From positions 320,001 through 384,000 of the forward strand of contig NZ_CP128650.1 in the NCBI RefSeq assembly GCF_030644225.1: a stretch of 64,000 nucleotides of DNA, written 5' to 3'. The position numbers were made by a program, and so were the translations under genes. Under the pieces are notes generated by a model. The model was given only the letters and a program-made list of their open reading frames with translations. It was not told where the DNA came from and ran no database searches. Below are positions 43,820 to 52,585 of the stretch, piece by piece. The first letter of the stretch is position 1. Every line of letters starts with the position of its first letter. Origin of the DNA: Selenomonas dianae. GTDB lineage: Bacteria > Bacillota > Negativicutes > Selenomonadales > Selenomonadaceae.

Positions 43820-44740
43820 ATGAAGCGATGTGAGTGTAATCCACTGAATGATTACCTGTTCAAATTTATCTTTGGGCGCGAAGAGCGCAAGCGTATCACC
43901 ATCAGTTTTCTCAATGCTGTTCTAGGGCTTGAAGGCGCATCTGAGCTGCGGGATATTACCTTTGTTGACCGCGACCTTGACCCGCAGTTCGATGAGGATA
44001 AGCTGTCACGGCTTGATTTGCTCTGTGTTGCGGATGACGGCACGCGTATCAATGTCGAGGTTCAGCTCGTGAATCTGCGGAATATGGAGAAGCGCACGCT
44101 CTATTATTGGGCGAAGATGTATCAGTCGCTCCATCGGGGCGAGGAATATGAGGAGCTGAACCGCGCGATTACGATCAATCTGCTGAATTTCTCCCTGCTC
44201 CCGCAGAAACAGGCACATACGATGTACGGGCTTTATGACCTTCCAAGCGGGCATCGTCTGACGGATGACATTGAGATCCATTTCCTTGAGATCCCGAACT
44301 TTGAGGTGAAGTCTGTCCGAGAGATGAAACGGCTTGAGCGGTGGCTTGCATACTTTTCAAACAAGCTGAATGAAACGGAAACGGAGGAGTTGGCGATGAG
44401 CGAGGCGGCGATTCAGGAAGCGATGAAGGCGGAACACGTCTTTATGCAGGATGAGATTGAACGCTGGCAGTATGAGCAGCGCGAAAAGGCGATGCGTGAC
44501 TACATCAGCGGTATGCGCGCATGGCGAAGAGAAGGATTAAAGCAAGGGATCGAGCAAGGCCTCAAGCAAGGGATCGAGCAAGGCCTCAAGCAGGGGATCC
44601 AGCAAGGTGTTATGCAGGCATCATTGCAAAACATCAAAAACCTCATGGAGAATATGAATCTCTCTGCTTCACAGGCGATGGATGCCCTTCAGATTCCTGC
44701 AATGGAGCGAGAGAAATATATGAACTTGCTGCATTCCTGA
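43820..44740 (+). CDS. Rpn-family PD-(D/E)XK nuclease with C-terminal tandem repeats
   Basis: A 306-residue protein of the recombination-promoting nuclease family. Nuclease core about 8-220: NDYLFKFIFGREERK, then D66 in SRLDLLCV and E80-x-Q82 in INVEVQL, fitting the PD-(D/E)XK active site. A helical linker follows, then three LKQGIEQG-type units encoded by 24-bp repeats (44534-44605), then a short helical tail. Rpn proteins are DNA endonucleases, and some are reported to give a shorter inhibitory C-terminal product from an internal start. AAGGAGGG precedes the ATG; TATAAT at 43794-43799 is a probable -10. A single gene. Confidence 0.9.
   Translation: MKRCECNPLNDYLFKFIFGREERKRITISFLNAVLGLEGASELRDITFVDRDLDPQFDEDKLSRLDLLCVADDGTRINVEVQLVNLRNMEKRTLYYWAKMYQSLHRGEEYEELNRAITINLLNFSLLPQKQAHTMYGLYDLPSGHRLTDDIEIHFLEIPNFEVKSVREMKRLERWLAYFSNKLNETETEELAMSEAAIQEAMKAEHVFMQDEIERWQYEQREKAMRDYISGMRAWRREGLKQGIEQGLKQGIEQGLKQGIQQGVMQASLQNIKNLMENMNLSASQAMDALQIPAMEREKYMNLLHS
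44534..44605 (+). repeat. Three 24-bp in-frame tandem repeats
   Basis: Units at 44534-44557, 44558-44581 and 44582-44605 encode eight-residue G-L-K-Q-G-I-E-Q type repeats. The first two units differ only near their start. They can expand or contract without a frameshift. Confidence 0.92.
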
Positions 44741-44757
44741 TGGTATGACCGCATAAG

Positions 44758-44795
44758 AAATCCCGAACGGTGACGAATCACTGTTCGGGATTTTT
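44758..44795. terminator. Bidirectional terminator
   Basis: AAATCCCGAACGGTGA and TCACTGTTCGGGATTT around a CGAA loop, with a T-run. Shared by the Rpn gene and modC. Confidence 0.93.
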
Positions 44796-44801
44796 GTCTG
44801 C

Positions 44802-45848
44802 CTAGTCCCGCAGAAGCATAAGATCCTCGATGGGGAATTTGAAATGTAATGTATCACATACCCCGGCGTTCTGTGCCTCCCAGATCGCCTTGCCGATTTC
44901 CCAGCGGATAGGAAGTCCGCCGTCTGCGAACCGCAGCATGATGATGTAGGTAAAGGTGCTCTCGATGATCTCGTCGATGTGTGCGGGGAGGACGTTCTCG
45001 CCGCACCTGTCTGCAAGCGTCAGATAATGTGCGCGGATGGCGATATGGCGCACGTCCGTCTCGGTATCCGCGACGCGGAGCGTGATGCCCCAGTCGGTCG
45101 CCGCGACATGGTGCTCGTCCGTGCGGTGGGCGGCAGAGATGTTTTTGCAGCCCGTGAGCGCAGTCGCGGCACATGTGCCGGGATGCCGAAAGAGTTCGTG
45201 CTTGTCCATGGGCGGCGTGAGATGTCCACGATCTACCGTTGCAATCTCCTCCGCGATGCGGAATGCCTCGTCACGGTCGTGTGTGACAAGGATTGCCGCG
45301 ATGTTCTGCGCCGCAAGGATTTCACGCAGTGCCGTTTCGATCTGCCATTTCAGATGGGTGTCGAGCGCGGAGAGCGGCTCGTCGAGGAGCAGCACATCCG
45401 CGCCGTGTGCGAGGATGCGTGCAAAGGCGACGCGCTGCTGCTGACCGCCCGACAGCCCCGCAGGATAGGCGTTTTCAAGCCCTTCCAGCGAGAAGCGTGC
45501 AACGTTCTCTTTGAAGATACGCTCCTTTTCCTCCTGTGAGCCGTCGAGCGCGAAGATGATGTTCTCGCGCACGGTCATGTTTGGAAAGAGGGCGTAGTTC
45601 TGAAAGAGATAGCCGACGTTCCGCGCCTGCGGCGGGAGATGGATGCGCTTTTCGCTGTCGTAGAGCGTGCGTCCGTTGAGGACGATCTGCCCGCGATCGG
45701 GACGTTCGAGCCCCGCGATGCATCGCAGCGTCATACTCTTGCCGCTGCCCGACGCACCGAGGAGGGCGAGCGTTGTATCCGTGAGCGTGAAATTCGCCGC
45801 AAGGGTGAAATCACGCAGCCGCTTTTCGATGTTTACAATCAGCTCCAT
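44802..45848 (-). CDS. modC: Molybdate ABC transporter ATPase
   Basis: A 348-residue ATPase. Walker A GASGSGKS, Q-loop LFQNYALF, signature LSGGQQQRVAFAR, Walker B VLLLDEPLSALD. A C-terminal region (about 235-348) matches the regulatory/TOBE-like part of ModC/CysA-type ATPases. The ATG at 45848 follows GGGAGG and overlaps the modB stop by one base. It ends the modABC set that supplies molybdenum for the cofactor genes on the other strand. Confidence 0.93.
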   Translation of the reverse strand: MELIVNIEKRLRDFTLAANFTLTDTTLALLGASGSGKSMTLRCIAGLERPDRGQIVLNGRTLYDSEKRIHLPPQARNVGYLFQNYALFPNMTVRENIIFALDGSQEEKERIFKENVARFSLEGLENAYPAGLSGGQQQRVAFARILAHGADVLLLDEPLSALDTHLKWQIETALREILAAQNIAAILVTHDRDEAFRIAEEIATVDRGHLTPPMDKHELFRHPGTCAATALTGCKNISAAHRTDEHHVAATDWGITLRVADTETDVRHIAIRAHYLTLADRCGENVLPAHIDEIIESTFTYIIMLRFADGGLPIRWEIGKAIWEAQNAGVCDTLHFKFPIEDLMLLRD

Positions 45849-46516
45849 CAGCGCACCTCCCGTTTGAGGTACAGGTTCATCGCCCCGATAAAGACGAGCG
45901 AGAACAGGGAGATGACGATTGCCCAGCGAAAGGCGAGGTCGTAGTCGTTTGCCTGTACCGCCGCGTAGATGGCGGTGGACATGGTCTGTGTGTGTCCCGG
46001 GATGTTGCCCGCGAACATGATGGTCGCGCCGAACTCGCCGAGCGCACGCGCAAACGAGAGGACAAGACCCGCGAGGATGCCGTGGCGCGTATTCGGCAGG
46101 ATGATCTGCCAAAAGATGCGTCCGTTGCTGACACCGAGGGTTTGCGCTGCATGGATCATGTTTCGATCCATCGCCTCGAACGCACCGCGTGCCGTACGGT
46201 ACATGAGCGGTAGGCTCACGATGACCGCCGCGATGACCGCCGCGCGCCACGTAAAGACGAGCGGCAGGTCGATCGACAGGAGAAAGCTCCCAATGGCGCT
46301 GCGCTTCCCGAGGAAGAGCAGGAGGAAGAATCCGACGACGGTCGGCGGCAGGACGAGCGGCAGGGTGATTACGGCATCGGCAATCGTGCCCGCGAAACGG
46401 CTTCGGATCTGCAGCACGCCGTACGCGAGCGCGATGCCGAGGAAAAATGTAATCACCGTCGCAAGTCCCGCGACCTCAAGCGAGATGATGAGCGGGGATA
46501 GTGTTTCGTCCGTCAT
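45848..46516 (-). CDS. modB: Molybdate ABC transporter permease
   Basis: A 222-residue inner-membrane permease with about five or six helices. The EAA loop is recognisable as HAAQTLGVSNGRIFWQIILP, and ARALGEFGATIMFAGN is typical of ModB. It overlaps modA and modC by one base each, so it is tightly co-translated. Confidence 0.95.
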   Translation of the reverse strand: MTDETLSPLIISLEVAGLATVITFFLGIALAYGVLQIRSRFAGTIADAVITLPLVLPPTVVGFFLLLFLGKRSAIGSFLLSIDLPLVFTWRAAVIAAVIVSLPLMYRTARGAFEAMDRNMIHAAQTLGVSNGRIFWQIILPNTRHGILAGLVLSFARALGEFGATIMFAGNIPGHTQTMSTAIYAAVQANDYDLAFRWAIVISLFSLVFIGAMNLYLKREVR

Positions 46517-47319
46517 TATTTCACTTTGAAGCCGTACTTCTCAAAGACCTTTTTCGCCGCATTGGTTTGGAGGAACGCGAGGAAATCCTTTGCTTCCTTC
46601 ATGTTCTTTGCATCTTTGAGAACAGCGGCGGGGTAGACGATGGGCTTGTGCGTATCGGCAGGGGCGACGGCGGTGACCTTCACCTTGTCCGAGATAGCGG
46701 CATCGGTCGCATAGACAACGCCGCAGTCCGCATCGCCCGTCTCGACCCACGCGAGCACCTGACGGACATCCGAGCCGTAGACGGCACGTGCCTTCACGTC
46801 GTCGAGGATACCGAGCTTCGTAAAGACCTCCTCGCTGTACTGCCCGACGGGTACGCCCTTGGGCTCACCGAGGGCGATGTGCGCGACCTGTGGGTCAAGC
46901 ACTGCCTTGAAGTCGGGCAGGTTCAGCTTGCTGTCCTTCGCCGTGATGAGCACCACGTCGTTGATGAGCAGATCGACGCGCGTGCCGTCCGCGAGGAGCT
47001 TCTTCTCGTCGAGTGCGTTCATCTGCTTCTGTGCGGCGGAGACGAAGACATCGGCGGTGCCGCCGTTCTCAATCGCCTGCTGGAGTGCTCCGCTGCTGCC
47101 GAAGTTGTAGACGAGCTTCGTGTTCCCGTGCTCCTTTTCGTACATGGTCGCGAGTTCCTTCATCGCATCCGTGAGGCTTGCCGCCGCCGAGACCTGCAGC
47201 TCGACAGGACCTTCCTTCGGCGTTTCCATCTTGTTCGCGCTGTCGCCGCCGCCGACGCAGCCGGCGGTAAAGAGTGCCATGGCGGCGAGACCCGCCGTGA
47301 GTAAATTCCTGAGTTTCAT
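46516..47319 (-). CDS. modA: Molybdate-binding lipoprotein
   Basis: A 267-residue substrate-binding protein: signal peptide with lipobox FTAGC (about residue 21), then a ModA fold with VSAAASLTDAMKELA, FGSSGALQQAIENGG and DVFVSAAQKQM. It captures molybdate or tungstate outside the inner membrane. The ATG at 47319 has AAAGGAG before it. It is preceded by a probable Moco riboswitch. Confidence 0.95.
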   Translation of the reverse strand: MKLRNLLTAGLAAMALFTAGCVGGGDSANKMETPKEGPVELQVSAAASLTDAMKELATMYEKEHGNTKLVYNFGSSGALQQAIENGGTADVFVSAAQKQMNALDEKKLLADGTRVDLLINDVVLITAKDSKLNLPDFKAVLDPQVAHIALGEPKGVPVGQYSEEVFTKLGILDDVKARAVYGSDVRQVLAWVETGDADCGVVYATDAAISDKVKVTAVAPADTHKPIVYPAAVLKDAKNMKEAKDFLAFLQTNAAKKVFEKYGFKVK

Positions 47320-47369
47320 GATGGTATTCTCCTTTACAAAATAGGTAGGTATGTCTGTTTCTAGGCATA

Positions 47370-47450
47370 CCCTGTGACGGAATCCGTCAGGCAAGGTGTC
47401 GTAGCTTTCCCCTTAGACGATCCTTGCTCGGAGTTGGTTGAGGGACCCCC
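47370..47450 (-). promoter_or_regulatory. Probable molybdenum-cofactor (Moco) riboswitch
   Basis: In the gap between moaC and modA, the minus strand has CTCCGAGC (47426-47433), then GCAAGG...TCGT pairing with ACGA...CCTTGC, with GGGGAAAGC between, then a TGACGG/CCGTCA hairpin. The conserved core and the position before a molybdate transporter fit the Moco RNA motif as I remember it. Boundaries are approximate and no covariance model was run. Confidence 0.55.
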
Positions 47451-47451
47451 A

Positions 47452-47934
47452 TCAGCGGACGAATGTGCCGCTCTTACCACCGGACTTGCGCTCAAGATGA
47501 ATGTCCCCGATCTCCATGCGCTTGTCGATTGCCTTGCACATATCGTAGATCGTGAGCAGTGCAACGCTCACGGCGTGCAGTGCCTCCATCTCGACACCTG
47601 TCTCGCCCGTGACTTTTACGGCGGCAGATGCGCGAACGGCACGGCGTGGGATCTCCTCAAGCGCGAAGTCGAGCGTACACTTGGCGAGCGGCAGCGGGTG
47701 ACAGAGCGGGATTGTGTCCGATGTGCGTTTTGCCGCCATGATGCCCGCGATGCGTGCAACGCCGAGCACGTCGCCCTTCGCTGCCGTGCCGCCCTCGATG
47801 GCGGCGTAGACCGCGTCACTCACGTAGATGCGCCCGCTTGCGATCGCCTCGCGGTGCGTCTTCTCCTTTCCACTGACATCGACCATGATCGCAGCGCCGC
47901 CCTCGTCAAAATGCGTCAGTCCTGTATTCGGCAT
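47452..47934 (-). CDS. moaC: Cyclic pyranopterin monophosphate synthase
   Basis: A 160-residue enzyme that completes step 1 of molybdenum cofactor synthesis with MoaA. Motifs: [46 protein letters not shown] with the catalytic lysine/aspartate region, and the KSGGKSG end. The ATG at 47934 has GGAAGGAGG before it. It is on the opposite strand from moaA and the other cofactor genes, upstream of modABC. Confidence 0.96.
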   Translation of the reverse strand: MPNTGLTHFDEGGAAIMVDVSGKEKTHREAIASGRIYVSDAVYAAIEGGTAAKGDVLGVARIAGIMAAKRTSDTIPLCHPLPLAKCTLDFALEEIPRRAVRASAAVKVTGETGVEMEALHAVSVALLTIYDMCKAIDKRMEIGDIHLERKSGGKSGTFVR

Positions 47935-48007
47935 ATACCTTCCTCCTTCCCTACCGAATGCTTTCATCATAGCGTAACTTGCATTGAAAATCAATCGGTT
48001 GCCCCTA

Positions 48008-48038
48008 GGAATCGCCGATAAAATGAAGTCCGTCAGAT
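48008..48038. repeat. Family B repeat, partial end
   Basis: GGAATCGCCGATAAAATGAA followed by GTCCGTCAGAT matches the right end of the copy at 5599-5760 read on the other strand, with one difference. No second end is seen. The gap 47935-48273 otherwise holds only AT-rich promoter sequence. Confidence 0.7.
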
Positions 48039-48130
48039 CTTCCTGTAATCTTCTGTTCAAGAGTGGGACTATGGGGGTAAAAAACCTTTCTCATTTACGA
48101 AAAACCATAGAGAAAATCTATTTTGTGTGG

Positions 48131-48136
48131 TATAAT
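48131..48136 (+). promoter_or_regulatory. Probable extended -10 of the molybdenum cofactor operon
   Basis: TGG-TATAAT in an AT-rich stretch about 138 bases before the first cofactor gene. No convincing -35 is seen. Confidence 0.5.
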
Positions 48137-48273
48137 CAATAAGAAGAATATATAAATGAGAATGATTTTTAGAAATGGATTTGTTTGTTGTGAAAATCAT
48201 TTGAATGTGATCGTGGATATGTATTGAACATGATATGTTTTTGAATATGCTGTCAATGCAGCGGAGGGGGACT

Positions 48274-49302
48274 ATGCGGGAAGTTCGTGTTCAGGACGCA
48301 GTGGGGATGGTACTCTGCCACGATATTACGGAGATTGTGCGCGGGGAGCGCAAGGGGGCACGCTTCCGCAAGGGCGATGTGATCCGTGCAGAGGATGTGG
48401 AGGTACTGCTGCGCATCGGCAAGGAGCATATCTACGTCTGGGAAGACAATGAAAATATGCTGCACGAGAACGACGCTGCGGCAATTCTGCGCGATGTCTG
48501 TCAAAGTGAATATATGACGGCGAGCGAGCCGAAGGAAGGCAAGATCGAGCTGACCTCGACGGTGGCGGGGGTGTTCGAGGTACGCGAGGAAGCTCTCGAT
48601 GCGGTGAATGACATCACGGATGTGATGATCGCGACGATCGCACAGCATTTTCCTGTGAAGGCGGGGACGAAGCTCGCGGGGATGCGGGTGATCCCGCTCG
48701 TCATTGACAAGAGTATTATGGAAAAGGTGCGCGAGACGGCGGGCTCGGAGTCGCTGCTGCGCATTCTGCCCTATCGAACGATGAAGGTCGGCGTTGTGAC
48801 GACGGGCTCGGAGGTCTTTCACGGGCGGATCAAGGACACCTTTACACCTGTCATCGACAGCAAGCTGCGTGCGTTCGGACTGCGCGTGGACGAACACCGC
48901 CTCTCGGACGACGGGACGGAGCATACGCGTGCGGCGATTGAGGAGCTGCTGGATCTCGGCATGGATATGGTGCTCTGCACGGGTGGCATGAGCGTCGATC
49001 CAGACGACCGCACACCCGCAGCGATCCGCGCGACGGGGGCGCGTATCGTGACATACGGCGCACCCGTGCTGCCGGGCGCGATGTTCCTGCTCGCGTACTA
49101 CGAAAAGAACGGGCGCAGCGTGCCGATCATGGGGCTGCCGGGCTGTGTGATGTACGCGCCCGCGACAATCTTTGACATCATCGTGCCGCGCGTCGTGGCG
49201 GGCAGTGAGTGGACACGGCGCGAGATCACGCGCCTCGGCATCGGCGGGCTCTGCATGGAGTGCAAGGTGTGCCACTATCCTGTGTGCCCGTTTGGGAAGT
49301 AG
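48274..49302 (+). CDS. Molybdopterin-binding protein (MoeA-related) with cysteine-rich tail
   Basis: A 342-residue protein. The first 170 residues are unlike MoeA domains I-II. Residues about 175-325 form a MoCF/MogA-like molybdopterin-binding domain (VGVVTTGSEVFHGRIKD, CTGGMSVDPDDRTPAAI, GLPGCVMYAPATIFD). The last 17 residues hold four cysteines, C-x2-C-x2-C-x4-C, ending CPFGK, a possible iron-sulfur or zinc site. GGAGGGGG precedes the ATG at 48274. It heads the plus-strand cofactor cluster. Confidence 0.85.
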   Translation: MREVRVQDAVGMVLCHDITEIVRGERKGARFRKGDVIRAEDVEVLLRIGKEHIYVWEDNENMLHENDAAAILRDVCQSEYMTASEPKEGKIELTSTVAGVFEVREEALDAVNDITDVMIATIAQHFPVKAGTKLAGMRVIPLVIDKSIMEKVRETAGSESLLRILPYRTMKVGVVTTGSEVFHGRIKDTFTPVIDSKLRAFGLRVDEHRLSDDGTEHTRAAIEELLDLGMDMVLCTGGMSVDPDDRTPAAIRATGARIVTYGAPVLPGAMFLLAYYEKNGRSVPIMGLPGCVMYAPATIFDIIVPRVVAGSEWTRREITRLGIGGLCMECKVCHYPVCPFGK

Positions 49303-49445
49303 GGGGATGCTTAGGGGCGACGAACCGACTTCACACGATAGTTTCATCTGATAGGCACTGATTCATTGCGAGTGTGATATTTCGCACAGACACAGAGGCG
49401 AATCTCTTGTATAAAGATACGTGAATGAAGATTAGGAGGGGAACA

Positions 49446-50651
49446 ATGCAGAACATCGAACTCGAACAGGCGGTGGAGGTACTGCTCGCACATACAACAC
49501 CGGTTGCGGAAACGGAGCGCGTTCCCCTGTTGGATGCCGTGGGGCGCGTTGCGGCGGAGGACGTGCGTGCGGGCTTTGACAACCCGCCGTTCGACCGCTC
49601 GCCGCTCGACGGATATACGTTCGCGGCGGCGAGCACGGCAAACGCCTCGGCGGAGAATCCTGTGACACTGCGTGTCATCGGCGAGGAGTGCGCGGGGGAT
49701 TTCTTCGATGGCGCTGTCGGCGCGGGCGAGTGCGTCCGCATCATGACGGGCGGTGCGATTCCGAAGGGCTGCGACTGTGTGGTGCGGCAGGAGGATGTGC
49801 AGGAGGACGGGGCGCGGATTCACGTTCCGTTCACGTCCAAGTCGTATGAGAACTACTGCTATGCGGGCGAGGACATTAAGAAGAACACCGTGCTCATCCG
49901 TCAGGGGCAGCGCATTCGTGCGGCACATCTGGCGGTGCTTGCAAGCGAGGGCTATGGGGATGTCCTTGTCCATCGGCGTGTGCGCGTCGCGGTGGCGAGT
50001 ACGGGGGATGAGCTGCTCCAACCGGGCGAGCCGCTGCGTCCCGGCAAGATCTACAACAGCAATCTTTACCTCCTTGCGGGGCGGCTGAAGGAACTCGGTG
50101 CGGAGGTGACGGTCGTCGGCTCGGTACCCGATGATGTGGAGCGAGCGGCAGAGGTGATTGCCTCCTATGCGGACAGTGTGGATCTCTTTTTGACCTCGGG
50201 CGGCGTGTCCGTGGGCAAGAAGGACATCATGCACGGCGTTGTGCCTGCGCTCGGTGCGCAGAGGCTCTTTTGGCGCGTTTGCATGAAGCCGGGGGCGCCC
50301 GCGATTGCCTATATGCGCGGGAAGATGCTCGGCGTTGCGCTCTCGGGGAATCCGTTCGCGGCGTATGCAACGTTCGAGTTGATGGCGCGTGCGGCACTTG
50401 CACATCTCGCGGGTGAAACGGCGGTCGCGCTGCCGCGGCGTCGTGCGGTGCTTGTGGACGCATTTCCAAAGGCGTGCGTCGGGCGGCGGTTCTTGCGTGC
50501 ACGGATCGAAGCGGATGGGCGTGTTTCGCTGCCCGATCAGCATGCGTCCGGATCGCTCTTTTCGGCGGCGGGCTGCGATGCGTTCGTGGATGTGCCGGCG
50601 GGGACGAAGCCGCTGGCGGCAGGGACAGAGGTCGAAGTGGTATTGTTGTAG
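49446..50651 (+). CDS. moeA: Molybdopterin molybdenumtransferase
   Basis: A 401-residue enzyme that inserts molybdenum into adenylylated molybdopterin. Motifs: FDNPPFDRSPLDGYTFAA, IMTGGAIPKGCDCVV, VASTGDELLQPGE and LTSGGVSVGKKD, then ALSGNPFAAYATFE. All four MoeA domains are represented. The ATG at 49446 has AGGAGGGG before it. The preceding gap 49303-49445 shows nothing definite. Confidence 0.95.
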   Translation: MQNIELEQAVEVLLAHTTPVAETERVPLLDAVGRVAAEDVRAGFDNPPFDRSPLDGYTFAAASTANASAENPVTLRVIGEECAGDFFDGAVGAGECVRIMTGGAIPKGCDCVVRQEDVQEDGARIHVPFTSKSYENYCYAGEDIKKNTVLIRQGQRIRAAHLAVLASEGYGDVLVHRRVRVAVASTGDELLQPGEPLRPGKIYNSNLYLLAGRLKELGAEVTVVGSVPDDVERAAEVIASYADSVDLFLTSGGVSVGKKDIMHGVVPALGAQRLFWRVCMKPGAPAIAYMRGKMLGVALSGNPFAAYATFELMARAALAHLAGETAVALPRRRAVLVDAFPKACVGRRFLRARIEADGRVSLPDQHASGSLFSAAGCDAFVDVPAGTKPLAAGTEVEVVLL

Positions 50652-50664
50652 AAGAAGGTTCACA

Positions 50665-51660
50665 ATGCAGGATCAGTTTCAACGGAAAATTGAATATCTG
50701 CGCATCTCGGTGACGGACTGCTGCAACCTCCGATGCCGCTACTGTATGCCGGCGCACGGCGTGAAGAAGATGGCGCACGCAGATGTGCTCACCTACGAGG
50801 AGATCCTGCGGAACGTGCGCGCACTTGCGGGGATGGGGATTCGCAAGGTGCGCCTGACGGGCGGCGAGCCGCTTGTGCGCCGCGACATTGTGCATCTCGT
50901 GCGCGGACTGAAGGAGACGCCCGGCATCGAAACGGTCGCGATCACGACGAACGGTGTGCTGCTCGGCACGATGATGGATGAGCTTCTGGACGCAGGGCTT
51001 GACGCGGTGAACCTCAGCCTCGACACGCTCGACGGCGGCAAGTTCTTCTCCATCACGCGCCGTCCACTGTTCGGTGCAGTGATGGAGACGCTTGCACGTC
51101 TGACGGAGGAAAATCGCCTTGATGTAAAGATGAACTGCGTGCCGATTGCGGGCGTGAACGACGATGAGATCACGGCGCTTGCCGCACTTGCACGCGACCA
51201 TGCAATCAAGATGCGCTTTATCGAGCTCATGCCGATTGGATGCGCCCGTACGGAGGGCTATCGCGGCGTGCCGATGGACGAGGTACGCGCACGCCTCAAG
51301 ACGGCGTTCGGTGCGCTCCTGCCCGTCGGTGAGGCGACGCACGGACGCGCCGTTCCCAAGGGACCCGCCACGTACGTACAGCCCGCCGGATTTCGTGGGG
51401 CGCTCGGCTTTATTGACGCAATGGAGCATAAATTCTGTGACACGTGCAACCGCGTACGGCTGACGGCAGAGGGATTTCTAAAACTCTGCCTTTACAGCAA
51501 TGCAGGGCTTGATACGCGCGCACTCCTGCGCACCGGGGCGACGGATGCACAGCTCGCGGCTGCAATCGCTCATGCGGTTTGGAAAAAGCCCGAGGAACAC
51601 TATTTTGAGATGGACAGTGAGACGCGCGACCGTCGCGCCATGTATCAGGTAGGGGGTTAA
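50665..51660 (+). CDS. moaA: GTP 3',8-cyclase
   Basis: A 331-residue radical-SAM enzyme making the first intermediate of molybdenum cofactor synthesis. N-terminal cluster C20-x3-C24-x2-C27 (CNLRCRYC), RLTGGEPLVRRD, and a C-terminal cluster with CDTC and a third cysteine in LKLCLYS. The last two residues are GG, required for activity in the family. It starts 14 bases after moeA. MoaC, its partner, is encoded on the other strand at 47452. Confidence 0.97.
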   Translation: MQDQFQRKIEYLRISVTDCCNLRCRYCMPAHGVKKMAHADVLTYEEILRNVRALAGMGIRKVRLTGGEPLVRRDIVHLVRGLKETPGIETVAITTNGVLLGTMMDELLDAGLDAVNLSLDTLDGGKFFSITRRPLFGAVMETLARLTEENRLDVKMNCVPIAGVNDDEITALAALARDHAIKMRFIELMPIGCARTEGYRGVPMDEVRARLKTAFGALLPVGEATHGRAVPKGPATYVQPAGFRGALGFIDAMEHKFCDTCNRVRLTAEGFLKLCLYSNAGLDTRALLRTGATDAQLAAAIAHAVWKKPEEHYFEMDSETRDRRAMYQVGG

Positions 51661-51661
51661 C

Positions 51662-52585
51662 ATGGGAGAGATTCGGGCGCTTTGCATCAGCGAGAAGCGT
51701 GGGACGCATAAGCACGCATTGGATCGCGTATTTTTCGTGACGGAGTTCGGCATTGACGGCGATGCCCATGCGGGCGACTGGCATCGACAGGTGAGCCTCT
51801 TGGGGCTCGGTGAGATCGACGATTTCCGTGCACGCGGTGCAGATGTGGACTTTGGCGCGTTCGGTGAGAATGTCGTCGCGGACGGCTTTCATTTCAAGGA
51901 ACTGCCCGTCGGGACGCGTCTGCGCGTCGGGGATGTCTTTCTTGAGATCACGCAGATCGGCAAGGAGTGCCACAGCCACTGTCAGATCTATCAGCAGGTC
52001 GGCGACTGCATCATGCCGCGCGAGGGCGTTTTTGCACGCGTGCTCCACGGCGGTTGGGTGACGGTCGGGGATAAAATGGAGATCACAACGGAGAAGATTC
52101 CGCTCGATGCCGCCGTCATCACGGCGAGCGACAAGGGGGCGCGCGGCGAGCGCGAGGATAAGAGCGGTGCGGCGATCCGTGAGATCCTGACGGAGGCGGG
52201 CTACCACGTCGCGGGCTTTAACATCGTCCCCGACGAGAAAGAGGATCTGAAACGCGAGATGACCCTCTGGGCGGAGCGCGGCGTGGGGCTGATCCTCACG
52301 ACGGGTGGTACGGGATTCTCCGTGCGCGATGTGACCCCCGAGGCGACGCGTGAGGTGATCGAGCGCGAGACTCCGGGTATCCCCGAGGCGATGCGTGCCC
52401 TCTCTATGCAGATCACGCCGCGTGCCATGCTCACGCGGGCGACAGCGGGCATTCGGAAACGCTCGCTCATTGTCAATCTGCCCGGCAGCGAGAAGGCGGT
52501 GCGCGAGTGTCTGAACTTCATTTTGCCGCAGCTGCAGCACGGCATTGAGATCCTGCGCGGCGACGCGGGCGAATGCGCACGATGA
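51662..52585 (+). CDS. MOSC domain fused to MogA/MoaB-like domain
   Basis: A 307-residue fusion. Residues about 1-145 are a MOSC domain (HAGDWHRQVSLLG, FGAFGENVVADG, RVGDVFLEITQIGKECHSHC with cysteines). Residues about 148-307 are a MogA/MoaB-like domain (AAVITASDKGARGEREDKSG, LTTGGTGFSVRDVTPEAT, NLPGSEKAVRECLNF). The second part would adenylylate molybdopterin; the MOSC part may handle sulfur or bind cofactor. It starts one base after the moaA stop and overlaps the next gene by 13 bases. Confidence 0.93.
   Translation: MGEIRALCISEKRGTHKHALDRVFFVTEFGIDGDAHAGDWHRQVSLLGLGEIDDFRARGADVDFGAFGENVVADGFHFKELPVGTRLRVGDVFLEITQIGKECHSHCQIYQQVGDCIMPREGVFARVLHGGWVTVGDKMEITTEKIPLDAAVITASDKGARGEREDKSGAAIREILTEAGYHVAGFNIVPDEKEDLKREMTLWAERGVGLILTTGGTGFSVRDVTPEATREVIERETPGIPEAMRALSMQITPRAMLTRATAGIRKRSLIVNLPGSEKAVRECLNFILPQLQHGIEILRGDAGECAR

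Noticed and set aside
48150-48175. Possible Fur box (AAATGAGAATGATTTTT) upstream of the cofactor operon
   Set aside because: Only a weak partial match with no second half-site and no iron genes nearby.
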